Shown: in pieces, positions 34,943 through 45,043 of the stretch
How the letters are laid out: each line of letters starts with the position of its first letter
How positions within the stretch are numbered: position 1 is the stretch's first letter
Assembly: GCF_000018045.1 (NCBI RefSeq)
Contig: NC_009792.1
Span: 4,092,001-4,156,000 of the forward strand
Length of the DNA: 64,000 nt
Direction: 5' to 3'
Source of the DNA: Citrobacter koseri ATCC BAA-895
GTDB taxonomy: Bacteria; Pseudomonadota; Gammaproteobacteria; Enterobacterales; Enterobacteriaceae
The notes under the pieces: model-generated
The model's input: the letters and a program-made list of their open reading frames with translations, nothing else
What the model was told of the DNA's origin: nothing
Database searches by the model: none
Program-made: the position numbers and the translations under genes

Positions 34943-35560
34943 ATGAACGACTATAAACATCCCCTGCGCGTCGGCGTGGGCGGTCCGGTGGGTTCCGGTA
35001 AAACCGCCCTGCTGGAAGCGTTATGCAAAGCGATGCGCGATACCTATCAACTGGCGGTGGTGACTAACGATATTTATACCAAAGAGGATCAGCGCATTCT
35101 TACCGAAGCGGGCGCGCTGGCGCCGGAAAGGATTGTCGGCGTGGAAACCGGCGGTTGTCCGCATACCGCCATTCGCGAAGACGCCTCAATGAACCTGGCG
35201 GCGGTGGAAGCATTAAGCGAGACATTCGGCAATCTGGATCTGATCTTTGTCGAGAGCGGCGGCGATAACCTGAGCGCCACCTTCAGCCCGGAGCTGGCCG
35301 ATCTGACGATCTATGTGATCGATGTGGCCGAAGGCGAGAAGATCCCGCGTAAAGGCGGGCCGGGGATCACCAAATCCGATTTTCTGGTGATCAACAAAAC
35401 GGATCTGGCGCCGTATGTGGGCGCGTCGCTGGAGGTGATGGCGCGCGATACAATGCGTATGCGCGGGGATCGGCCGTGGGCGTTTACCAACCTGAAAACC
35501 GGTGACGGCCTGGCGACGATTATTGCGTTTCTGGAAGATAAAGGGATGTTGCGGGTATAG
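34943..35560 (+). CDS. ureG: Urease accessory GTPase UreG
   Basis: SIMIBI-class GTPase (205 residues) powering nickel delivery. Walker A GGPVGSGKT at residues 12-20, the metal-binding Cys-Pro-His in GGCPHTAIREDAS near residue 70, the switch region FVESGGDNL and the guanine motif NKTD near 149 are intact. Last gene of the operon; no dedicated nickel permease or ureR regulator follows. Confidence 0.98.
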   Translation: MNDYKHPLRVGVGGPVGSGKTALLEALCKAMRDTYQLAVVTNDIYTKEDQRILTEAGALAPERIVGVETGGCPHTAIREDASMNLAAVEALSETFGNLDLIFVESGGDNLSATFSPELADLTIYVIDVAEGEKIPRKGGPGITKSDFLVINKTDLAPYVGASLEVMARDTMRMRGDRPWAFTNLKTGDGLATIIAFLEDKGMLRV

Positions 35561-35565
35561 CGTTG

Positions 35566-35641
35566 TTTATCGCCGGGAGGCGGCTTCGCCTGACCCGGTC
35601 TACGGTATTGTAAGCCCGGTAAGCGAAGCCGCCACCGGGCA
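35566..35641. repeat. REP pair (BIME) between ureG and tsaD
   Basis: CGCCGGGAGGCGGCTTCGCC with TGACCCGGTCTAC, then AAGCCCGGTAAGCG with GCCGCCACCGGGC. It is the boundary between the convergent urease operon and tsaD. Confidence 0.8.
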
Positions 35642-35646
35642 AAACA

Positions 35647-36660
35647 TCACGCCGCAGGCAACTCCGCCAGCGGCCAGCGAGGAAGCACGCTCACGCCTAA
35701 ATCCGCCGTTGCGCCGGCTTTGAAGCGCACCATACCGGCGTAGGCGATCATCGCGCCGTTATCGGTGCAAAACTCTGGCCGCGCGTAGAACACTTCGCCA
35801 CGCCGTTTTTGCATCATTTCCGCCAGCTTCGCACGCAGCGTGCGGTTGGCGCTCACCCCGCCCGCCATCACCAGACGCTTAAAGCCGGTCTGATCCAGCG
35901 CTCGCTTACACTTGATCATCAGCGTATCCACCACCGCATCTTCAAACGCACGGGCAATATCGGCGCGGGTCTGTTCATCATCACCGTTGCTGCGGATCGT
36001 GTTTGCAGCGAACGTTTTCAGCCCGGAGAAGCTGAAATCCAGCCCTGGACGGTCGGTCATCGGACGCGGAAAGACAAAACGCCCTGCGGTGCCCTGTGCC
36101 GCCATTTTCGACAGCATCGGGCCGCCAGGGTAATCCAGTCCCAGCAGTTTGGCGGTTTTATCAAACGCTTCACCGGCCGCATCGTCAATGGATTCGCCTA
36201 ACAGCGCATACTGACCAATCCCGGTCACGCTGATAAGTTGGGTATGACCGCCGGAGACCAGCAGCGCCACGAACGGAAATTCCGGCGGATTGTCTTCCAG
36301 CATCGGCGCCAGCAGGTGCCCTTCCATATGGTGTACCGGAATCGCCGGAACATTCCAGGCAAACGCCAGCGAACGGCCAACGGTCGCGCCGACCAGCAGC
36401 GCCCCCACCAGACCCGGCCCTGCGGTATAGGCCACGGCATCAATCTCTTTCGCCGTCAGACCCGACTCTTTCAACGCCGCCTGGATCAGCGGCACGGTCT
36501 TGCGTACGTGGTCGCGCGAGGCCAGTTCAGGCACTACGCCGCCGTAGTCAGCGTGCAATTTCACCTGACTATACAATTGGTTGGCTAACAGACCTTTTTC
36601 GTCGTCGTAAATAGCGATGCCGGTTTCATCGCAGGATGTCTCAATACCCAGTACACGCAT
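35647..36660 (-). CDS. tsaD: tRNA N6-adenosine threonylcarbamoyltransferase
   Basis: Transfers the threonylcarbamoyl group to A37 of ANN-decoding tRNAs, with TsaB and TsaE. 337 residues of the ASKHA fold. ETSCDETG at residues 7-14 and the iron-binding HHMEGHL near residue 110 are present, as is the late GGVSANRTL. Divergent from rpsU. Confidence 0.98.
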   Translation of the reverse strand: MRVLGIETSCDETGIAIYDDEKGLLANQLYSQVKLHADYGGVVPELASRDHVRKTVPLIQAALKESGLTAKEIDAVAYTAGPGLVGALLVGATVGRSLAFAWNVPAIPVHHMEGHLLAPMLEDNPPEFPFVALLVSGGHTQLISVTGIGQYALLGESIDDAAGEAFDKTAKLLGLDYPGGPMLSKMAAQGTAGRFVFPRPMTDRPGLDFSFSGLKTFAANTIRSNGDDEQTRADIARAFEDAVVDTLMIKCKRALDQTGFKRLVMAGGVSANRTLRAKLAEMMQKRRGEVFYARPEFCTDNGAMIAYAGMVRFKAGATADLGVSVLPRWPLAELPAA

Positions 36661-36744
36661 GACTTGTTTTACCTCACTCTGATACCGCGCAGTGTAGGGC
36701 CAATGCGGGTTGATGTAAAACTTTGTTCGCCCCTGGCGACAGCC

Positions 36745-36755
36745 TCGTGTATACT
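36745..36755 (+). promoter_or_regulatory. Probable -10 region of the rpsU-dnaG-rpoD operon
   Basis: TATACT at 36750-36755 lies 143 bp before rpsU in a stretch that matches the E. coli operon promoter region from memory. No -35 box with good spacing could be fixed. The 237-bp space between tsaD and rpsU holds no other recognisable gene. Confidence 0.45.
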
Positions 36756-36858
36756 CCTCACCCTTATAAAAGTCCCTTTCAAAAAAGGCGTCGGTGCTTT
36801 ACAAAGCAGCAGCAATTGCAGTAAAATTCCGCACCATTTTGAAATAAGCTGGCGCTGA

Positions 36859-37113
<255 letters not shown>

Positions 37114-37158
37114 TGCGTTGAGGGCGTAAGCTCTCGATTCAGACCGAGTTGTAGTTGT

Positions 37159-37196
37159 AAGGCCGTGCTTCCGAAAGGAATGCGCGGCTTATTTTC
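37159..37196 (+). terminator. Internal terminator T1 between rpsU and dnaG
   Basis: Hairpin AAGGCCGTGCTTCC-GAAA-GGAATGCGCGGCTT followed by ATTTTCGTTT. In E. coli this partial terminator lowers dnaG and rpoD transcripts relative to rpsU. Confidence 0.8.
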
Positions 37197-37277
37197 GTTT
37201 ATGCATTGGCATATATACAAAATCATTCAGGATGCGGCAAAGCGGCGCCTGAAAGATGAAGTGTATAAAAGGGGCAT

Positions 37278-39023
37278 ATGGCTGGACGAATCCCACGCGT
37301 ATTTATCAATGACCTGCTGGCACGCACCGACATCATCGATCTGATCGATGCGCGGGTGAAGCTGAAAAAGCAGGGCAAGAATTTTCACGCGTGCTGTCCG
37401 TTCCATAACGAAAAAACCCCCTCTTTCACCGTGAACGGTGAAAAACAGTTTTACCACTGCTTTGGCTGCGGCGCACACGGCAACGCGATCGATTTCCTCA
37501 TGAACTACGACAAGCTCGATTTCGTGGAAACCGTCGAAGAACTGGCTGCAATGCACAACCTGGAAATTCCCTACGAAGCAGGGACAGGTCTTAGCCAGAT
37601 AGAGCGCCACCAACGGCAAAACCTCTATCAGTTAATGGACGGGCTGAATGCGTTTTATCAACAGTCGCTCGCCCACCCCACAGCAGAGCCTGCGCGCCAA
37701 TATCTGCAAAAACGCGGCCTTAGCGCTGAAATCGTTCAACGCTTCGCGATTGGTTTCGCTCCGCCAGGCTGGGATAACGCATTAAAACGTTTCGGTAATA
37801 ATAGCGACAACAGAGCGCTGTTACTGGATGCCGGAATGCTGGTCAACAATGACCAGGGCAGAACCTACGATCGTTTCCGTAATCGGGTGATGTTCCCGAT
37901 TCGCGATAAACGAGGACGGGTGATTGGTTTTGGTGGTCGCGTACTCGGTAACGATACGCCGAAATACCTGAACTCCCCGGAAACCGATATTTTCCATAAA
38001 GGTCGACAGCTGTATGGCCTTTATGAAGCTCAGCAACATAACGCTGAACCGCAGCGACTGCTTGTTGTTGAAGGCTATATGGACGTTGTCGCGCTGGCGC
38101 AGTACGACATTAACTACGCCGTGGCATCGTTGGGGACATCGACAACAGCCGACCATATCCACATGTTATTCCGGGCGACTAACAATGTGATTTGCTGTTA
38201 TGACGGCGATCGGGCCGGACGCGATGCGGCATGGCGAGCGCTTGAAACGGCAATGCCCTATATCACCGACGGACGGCAGTTGCGCTTTATGTTCCTGCCT
38301 GATGGCGAAGACCCGGATACGCTGGTGCGTAAAGAGGGCAAAGAAGCATTCGAAGCACGGATGGAGCAGGCTCTGCCGCTCTCTCTGTTTCTCTTCAATA
38401 GCCTCTTGCCGCAGGTTGATTTGAGTACGCCGGATGGAAGTACGCAGCTTGCCGCGCTGGCGCTGCCGCTGATTAACCAGGTTCCCGGAGATACGCACAG
38501 GATCCAGCTACGACAGATGCTGGGGCTGAAATTAGGCATCTTTGACGATAGCCAGCTTGACCGCTTAATGCCAAAACAAGCAGAAAGTGGCACGGTACGC
38601 CCTGCTCCGCAGCTAAAACGCACGACCATGCGTATACTTATAGGGTTACTGGTACAAAACCCGGATTTAGCGCCGTTAGTACCACCGCTAGGCGGTCTGG
38701 ATCAAAAAAAGCTGCCCGGGCTTGGCTTATTTGAAGAACTGGTCAACACTTGTTTGTCTCAACCAGGTCTGACCACCGGCCAACTTTTAGAACATTATCG
38801 CGGCACAAATAGTGCTGCGACCCTTGAAAAATTGTCGATGTGGGACGATATAGCTGATAAGGACATTGCTGAAAAAACCTTCACCGACTCACTCAACCAT
38901 ATGTTTGATTCGATGCTTAAGCTGCGCCAGGAAGAGTTGATTGCTCGCGATCGCACACACGGTTTAAGCAACGAAGAACGCCGGGAACTCTGGACGCTGA
39001 ACCAGGAACTGGCCAAAAAATGA
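37278..39023 (+). CDS. dnaG: DNA primase
   Basis: Makes RNA primers for replication. 581 residues. The CHC2 zinc finger is at residues 39-64 (CCPFHNEKTPSF ... FYHCFGCGAHG). The TOPRIM core has VEGYMDVVAL near residue 265 and YDGDRAGRDAA near 308. The C-terminal DnaB-binding domain begins near residue 435. Position between rpsU and rpoD is the standard arrangement. Confidence 0.99.
   Translation: MAGRIPRVFINDLLARTDIIDLIDARVKLKKQGKNFHACCPFHNEKTPSFTVNGEKQFYHCFGCGAHGNAIDFLMNYDKLDFVETVEELAAMHNLEIPYEAGTGLSQIERHQRQNLYQLMDGLNAFYQQSLAHPTAEPARQYLQKRGLSAEIVQRFAIGFAPPGWDNALKRFGNNSDNRALLLDAGMLVNNDQGRTYDRFRNRVMFPIRDKRGRVIGFGGRVLGNDTPKYLNSPETDIFHKGRQLYGLYEAQQHNAEPQRLLVVEGYMDVVALAQYDINYAVASLGTSTTADHIHMLFRATNNVICCYDGDRAGRDAAWRALETAMPYITDGRQLRFMFLPDGEDPDTLVRKEGKEAFEARMEQALPLSLFLFNSLLPQVDLSTPDGSTQLAALALPLINQVPGDTHRIQLRQMLGLKLGIFDDSQLDRLMPKQAESGTVRPAPQLKRTTMRILIGLLVQNPDLAPLVPPLGGLDQKKLPGLGLFEELVNTCLSQPGLTTGQLLEHYRGTNSAATLEKLSMWDDIADKDIAEKTFTDSLNHMFDSMLKLRQEELIARDRTHGLSNEERRELWTLNQELAKK
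38821..38852 (+). promoter_or_regulatory. Heat-shock promoter inside dnaG
   Basis: CCCTTGAAAA at 38821-38830 and the GACGATATA region at 38844-38852 match the E. coli Phs sequence from memory. There sigma-32 transcribes rpoD alone after heat shock. Confidence 0.55.
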
Positions 39024-39253
39024 ATTGATAGACAAAATCGTTCAAGTTGTATTAAGGCAGCAAGAGAACGCAGCTAACGCAGAGACAACTTGAAGGATAA
39101 CGTATTTAACGGCTTAAGTGCCGAATAGCGATCGGGAAGCCCCCGACAGCCGCACTGAGAGGCAGCGGCAAAAATATAAGTACGCCCTCGCTTTAAAGGT
39201 TGGCAGATACACCGCCGACACCAATCAAACGAAATAAGTGTGGATACCGTCTT

Positions 39254-41098
<1,845 letters not shown>

Positions 41099-41117
41099 TC
41101 TCGCCGCATAAGCATCA

Positions 41118-41143
41118 ACGCCACCGCAAGGTGGCGTTTTTTT
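41118..41143 (+). terminator. rpoD terminator
   Basis: ACGCCACC-GCAA-GGTGGCGT with seven T after it; end of the rpsU-dnaG-rpoD operon. Confidence 0.93.
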
Positions 41144-41148
41144 ACCGC

Positions 41149-41655
41149 TTACAGCCCATCAACCACCAGCGATTCATCAAGTTCCCGATACGCCTCCACC
41201 AGCTTTTCCGTCCTGATGCGATTTAAGCCGCTGGGATTCGGCAACACCCAGATCTGCGTATCGCCAATGGTCATCGTCTGTTTTCCCCACTGCGCGCCGC
41301 GCTGGCTAAATCCCTGCTCAAACGCCTGCTTGCCCAGAATCGCCAACGCCGCAGGTTGATAGTGCTCAATCTTCTCAATGAGCTTATGGCCGCCGCTACG
41401 CATCTCCTGAAGCTTAACTTCATTCGCCTGCACGGTAGGCCTGTCGACAAATTTGGTAACGCCACAGCGGAAATCCAGCAGATGCTGCGCCTCTTCCGGT
41501 TTCAGTTGACGCCCGGTAAATCCGGCAAGGTGGATTACCTTCCAGAAACGGTTGGCAGGATGCGCGAACGGGAACCCTGTCCCCGCAGAAGAGAGGCCGG
41601 GATTGATGCCGCAAAATACCACTCTCAGCTCCCGCGCCAGTATGTCCTTAACCAT
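41149..41655 (-). CDS. mug: G/U mismatch-specific DNA glycosylase
   Basis: Removes uracil opposite G and ethenocytosine. 168 residues of the uracil-DNA glycosylase superfamily. GINPGLSSAGTGF near residue 16 (active-site Asn) and LPNPSGLNR near 138 are intact. ATG 41655 follows AGGAG by five bases. Convergent with rpoD. Confidence 0.96.
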   Translation of the reverse strand: MVKDILARELRVVFCGINPGLSSAGTGFPFAHPANRFWKVIHLAGFTGRQLKPEEAQHLLDFRCGVTKFVDRPTVQANEVKLQEMRSGGHKLIEKIEHYQPAALAILGKQAFEQGFSQRGAQWGKQTMTIGDTQIWVLPNPSGLNRIRTEKLVEAYRELDESLVVDGL

Positions 41656-41764
41656 ATTAACTCCTGAACGATACATCAGGCTGAAAGTATAACGGATTGA
41701 AAATACGTTGTTTATAAAAACAGCATCCGTACGGTTATGGCTGGATTGCAACACAGAGTTACTT

Positions 41765-41770
41765 TATAAT
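41765..41770 (+). promoter_or_regulatory. -10 box of the tRNA gene
   Basis: Perfect TATAAT, 11 bp before the mature tRNA. A weak -35 (TGGATT, 41742-41747) has 17-bp spacing. Confidence 0.6.
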
Positions 41771-41780
41771 CCACCGCCAC

Positions 41781-41856
41781 GGCCCCTTAGCTCAGTGGTT
41801 AGAGCAGGCGACTCATAATCGCTTGGTCGCTGGTTCAAGTCCAGCAGGGGCCACCA
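41781..41856 (+). tRNA. ileX: tRNA-Ile2 (CAT anticodon, lysidine-modified)
   Basis: A 76-base cloverleaf with encoded CCA: acceptor GGCCCCT/AGGGGCC, D arm, anticodon arm with CAT, and T arm with GTTCAAGTC. The sequence equals E. coli ileX from memory; C34 becomes lysidine through TilS so that AUA is read as isoleucine. Same site between mug and yqjH as in E. coli. Confidence 0.95.
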
Positions 41857-41862
41857 AATATC

Positions 41863-41898
41863 AAGGACTTGCGAGAAATCGCAGGTCCTTTTTTTTGG
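41863..41898 (+). terminator. tRNA gene terminator
   Basis: AAGGACTTGCGA-GAAA-TCGCAGGTCCTT followed by a run of T. Confidence 0.88.
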
Positions 41899-41971
41899 GT
41901 GGCCGGAATAGATGCTCCCGAATTGAAGGCGAGAGCATAGGGGCAGATAGATCTTTTTGCGCGCGCTCAGC

Positions 41972-42271
41972 TTATACCAGTGCCCGAAGCTGCTCACGCA
42001 TATATAAAGAAAAATATTCAGGGTTTTTAATAAGCACCCGTTCTCCTGACGCAATTTTTTCAGCCCACCCGACCAATTTTTCCGTAAACCCGGCATTCCA
42101 CCCTTCCCGATCGCCTCGGGCTGCCACATCTTCTGCTCTCGCCGGAACCCCCAACTCGTTCAAATATTTAAAAATCCCCTTGGCTGTACTTTCATCCATT
42201 GGGTGTGGGACTGAAGCGGATGTATTCATACCGTTAATGAAATCTAAGGCTTTATCAATGACTGCTGGCAT
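41972..42271 (-). CDS. YoaC-like (DUF1889) small protein
   Basis: A 99-residue soluble, helical protein: PAVIDKALDFINGMNTSASV, then ESTAKGIFKYLNELGVPARA and GWNAGFTEKLVGWAEKI. By memory it is close to E. coli YoaC (DUF1889), function unknown. ATG 42271 is chosen because AAGGA lies seven bases upstream; an eight-codon extension is in frame. It stands alone after the tRNA, pointing toward it, with decayed sequence upstream. It could be cargo left from an insertion at the tRNA; no integrase is present. Confidence 0.65.
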   Translation of the reverse strand: MPAVIDKALDFINGMNTSASVPHPMDESTAKGIFKYLNELGVPARAEDVAARGDREGWNAGFTEKLVGWAEKIASGERVLIKNPEYFSLYMREQLRALV

Positions 42272-42310
42272 ACTTTTATCCTTAAAATTAACCATCTGAA
42301 AAACACCTCT

Positions 42311-42481
42311 CTAATATGCCCCTGGATTGAACTTAATATCAAAGAAATCATTAAATTTATCCTTTTCTTTCAACCAGGTTTCGAGGTGAGTCACAACACC
42401 ATCCGTCTTCCTCTCCACAGATCAACCAGATAGCCCGCAAGGCTGGAGACAACAAGCGCAGCAAGTGTGGGGGATTAGACG
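42311..42481 (-). pseudogene. Decayed reading frame upstream of the YoaC-like gene
   Basis: On the minus strand two frames read like protein but are joined only by a frameshift. TLAALVVSSLAGYLVDLWRG (about 42474-42400) looks like a membrane helix. HLETWLKEKDKFNDFFDIKF runs to a stop at 42311 in another frame. Neither has a start codon with a ribosome site. Parent family not recognised. Confidence 0.3.
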
Positions 42482-42569
42482 CCTGGTGAGGAGGCGGTCA
42501 GTGCCGGGTTCACCGAGAGAAAAAACAAAATTAATTACGCTCCAGTTTGATACGCCTCTAAAAATATGA

Positions 42570-42584
42570 GTTTCAGTATGAAAC
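42570..42584. promoter_or_regulatory. Orphan DhaR-type palindrome upstream of the dhaT remnant
   Basis: GTTTCAGTATGAAAC, the same 15-bp pattern (GTTYC-N5-GRAAC) as the four copies between dhaD and dhaK. It lies 276 bp before the dhaT start codon, where it would have served the lost propanediol genes. The region 42430-42859 has no intact gene. Confidence 0.6.
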
Positions 42585-42859
42585 ACAAATAATGGCCTGT
42601 AGAGAAAAGTGTGATCATGTCGAATGACATTAATCAAAAAATACGTTCGGAAGATAATTACGTTATCAATTGAGCAATTTTTATCCTGTTGACTTAATAC
42701 CTGAGAGCGACAAAATAAAGAACACAAAATAAAACATTTACCACCGCGCGATAATTCATCGCGGCCTCAGCCCTGTACGTCGTAGCAGGATATGTTATTG
42801 GCAGAAACTGCGTTGCGCTGTTTCTCTGAATGCTCATCCGAACCCGGGAAGGTCTTATT

Positions 42860-42989
42860 ATGAGCTATCGTGTGTTTGATTATCTGGTGCCAAATGTGAA
42901 CTTTTTCGGCCCCAATGCCATTTCGGTTGTGGGCGAACGCTGCAAACTGTTGGGCGGGCTGTAACCCGGAAAAATTCGCGGATATCGCC
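42860..42989 (+). pseudogene. dhaT: dhaT remnant (1,3-propanediol dehydrogenase) with internal deletion
   Basis: The first 33 codons read MSYRVFDYLVPNVNFFGPNA and continue ISVVGERCKLLGG, matching the start of C. freundii/Klebsiella DhaT, with an AAGG ribosome site still in place. The frame then hits a stop at 42962. From 42963, in another frame, NPEKFADIA matches DhaT near residue 300. About 265 codons are missing between, and the remaining C-terminal part is also gone: sequence breaks into the dhaR 3' end at 43013. DhaT reduces 3-hydroxypropionaldehyde to 1,3-propanediol; this copy cannot. Confidence 0.85.
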
Positions 42990-43012
42990 AGGAGCACCCG
43001 GCGAAAGCCGGT

Positions 43013-44938
43013 CTAGTCGTGATGCTTGCGCTTGAACTGGCTGGCGTCGATGTCGTACTGCTTCATCTTACGCCACAGCGTAGTGCGGCCAATGTTCAGC
43101 AAATGAGACATTTCCTGCACCCGTCCGCTGGTGACGCGGGCGGCATGGATAATCGCCTCTTTCTCGATAGCCGTAAACGTCAGACTGGCGGGTAGCAGCG
43201 ATGATGTCGTATCCACGCCGGGGCGTTCAGAAAACAGATATTCCGGCAGATTACTCAGGCGGATGTGGCCGTTATCGCTGCTGATAGCAATGTTTTCGAT
43301 GACGCTGTTCAGCTCGAAGTCATTGCCCGGCCAGGAATAGGCCACCAATTGCGCCAGCGCATCATCATCCACCTTCAGGCTGGTTGAAAAGCGTTTTTTC
43401 AGGCCGTTCAGCCGGTTATAGACCAGCGAAGGGATGCTGTTACGCCGCGCGCGCAGCGGAGGAATAATAATTTCAAACGAATGCAGGGCATAGTAAAGCT
43501 GACGGCTAAAGCGGTTCTGCTCGACCAGATTCGCCAGATCAACCGTGGTCGTCGCGATCACTTTCACATCCACCGGGATCAGACGTCGCGCGTCAAGGCG
43601 GGTTAACACGCCCTGCTTGATCACTTGCAGCAGCGCGGACTGCAACTCCGGCGCCAGATATTCAATTTTTTCCAGAAACAGCGTGCCACCGCTCGCCAGT
43701 TCAAGGCGGCTCAGACGACCATTTTCATCATCGGTTGGCGCACTGCCCATAAAATCCTGCCCCAGTACGCTATTGGCATAGAGCTGGCAGTTTACGGCGA
43801 TATAAGGCCCGCTCGCGCGCTCGCTTTCGTTGTGGATAGCCTGGCTGAGAAGCTCTTTGCCCACCCCTTCTTCACCACACAGCAGAACCGGGAAGCTCCC
43901 CCTCGCCGCCTGGCGGCCAAAGTGGATCAACCGACGTGTTTCTGGATCGTCCGTCGACATCTGTTCAAAGGTATGGCTCACTTTCCCCAGTTGACTGGTC
44001 ATCAACTGGCGCATTTGCTCCACCGGGTGCAGCAGCAGAATAAAGCTGTTGCCCTGCTCCTCAACTATCGGTTTCAGGGTAATGACGGCATCAACAAACT
44101 GATGCTGACTTTCAAAAGTCACTTCGACATGGCTCAACCCGCGGGCGTGTTTAATGGCGCGACGCAGCAAGGCAGGCAAATTGACCAGATCATGGATGTT
44201 TTTCCCCTGGCTGGCCTGCGTATCCAGATGCAGCATCGTGGCCGCCCGCGCGTTGAGAAACTGCAACACGCCCTGCTCGTTCCACGCCATAACGCCATCA
44301 TCCATGCTTTCCAGCAGCCCGTACATCTGATTCAGATGACGATTAGACTCGGCCAACAGGCTATCAGTTAACAGTGAATTTCCCACTTCACGGGCGATCG
44401 CCAGCGTCAGCGATAAATCAGAAACTGACTGGTGCTCCACCAGACAGCAGAGCGAAATGGAGCCAAACAGGCGGCCGTGATTATCAAATACCGGGGTTGA
44501 GCAGAATGACCACGGATGCAGCGCCTGTTTAAAATGCTGCTCTCCGGCCGTTTTGGTTGGTTGCCCCGGCATGGTCGCCAGCGACAGCGCACAGCTGCCG
44601 ATGATGCTTTCCGCACAATAGCTGCCGTCGAGAAAGCCCAGTTCCGCCAGTTTCTCCAGCGTCCCGGGGTCGCCGCAGCGGTTTAAGATACAGGCGGATT
44701 CATCCAGGATAAACAGCGCGCAAGGTCGTCCATCCATGAACTCCCAGGCATCTTCCAGCGCAGCCTGGCCTATCGTCAGCAACGCCGTTTTGCGTCGGCA
44801 AATCGATTCAAAGGTCAGCCCTTGCGCCTGGTGCGGCGTCTGCCAGGTTTCTCGCTGCATAAACTTGCTGCAACGATGCCATGACTGAGCGATGACGGAA
44901 GATACTTCCTTCCCGATGTCCTGCGTCTGAGCCGTCAT
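43013..44938 (-). CDS. dhaR: Transcriptional regulator of the dha (glycerol/dihydroxyacetone) genes
   Basis: A 641-residue regulator, equal in length to C. freundii DhaR. Order: N-terminal GAF-like region (about 60-190), PAS domain (about 200-310), AAA+ domain (about 325-560) and a Fis-type helix-turn-helix at the end (VQEMSHLLNIGRTTLWRKMK). Walker A is intact (GEEGVGKE near 355). The loop that contacts sigma-54 in this family is replaced by FMGSAPTDDENG near 399, and Walker B reads LFLEKIE instead of LFLDEIG. It should therefore act on sigma-70 polymerase. It follows dhaD on the same strand, 105 bp apart. Confidence 0.93.
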   Translation of the reverse strand: MTAQTQDIGKEVSSVIAQSWHRCSKFMQRETWQTPHQAQGLTFESICRRKTALLTIGQAALEDAWEFMDGRPCALFILDESACILNRCGDPGTLEKLAELGFLDGSYCAESIIGSCALSLATMPGQPTKTAGEQHFKQALHPWSFCSTPVFDNHGRLFGSISLCCLVEHQSVSDLSLTLAIAREVGNSLLTDSLLAESNRHLNQMYGLLESMDDGVMAWNEQGVLQFLNARAATMLHLDTQASQGKNIHDLVNLPALLRRAIKHARGLSHVEVTFESQHQFVDAVITLKPIVEEQGNSFILLLHPVEQMRQLMTSQLGKVSHTFEQMSTDDPETRRLIHFGRQAARGSFPVLLCGEEGVGKELLSQAIHNESERASGPYIAVNCQLYANSVLGQDFMGSAPTDDENGRLSRLELASGGTLFLEKIEYLAPELQSALLQVIKQGVLTRLDARRLIPVDVKVIATTTVDLANLVEQNRFSRQLYYALHSFEIIIPPLRARRNSIPSLVYNRLNGLKKRFSTSLKVDDDALAQLVAYSWPGNDFELNSVIENIAISSDNGHIRLSNLPEYLFSERPGVDTTSSLLPASLTFTAIEKEAIIHAARVTSGRVQEMSHLLNIGRTTLWRKMKQYDIDASQFKRKHHD

Positions 44939-45043
44939 ATCCTTTTCCGCTGTTTTACCATAGACAACCCCTCCGGCCGGAACGGTCAGAGGGGAGGAGA
45001 AACTGCCTGTTCATCTCGGGAAGAGAACGTAACTCAAGGCGGA

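Noticed and set aside
41764..42129. A 121-codon minus-strand frame across the tRNA
   Set aside because: It reads through the tRNA gene and its terminator; composition is low quality.
42311..42335. Possible att duplicate of the tRNA 3' end (GCCCCTGGATTGAAC)
   Set aside because: It resembles the reverse complement of the tRNA T-arm only with two internal gaps; no integrase or second clean copy is present.
42422..42727. A 101-codon minus-strand frame upstream of the dha remnant
   Set aside because: No ribosome site, Cys/Phe-rich, no resemblance to any known family; overlaps the orphan operator.
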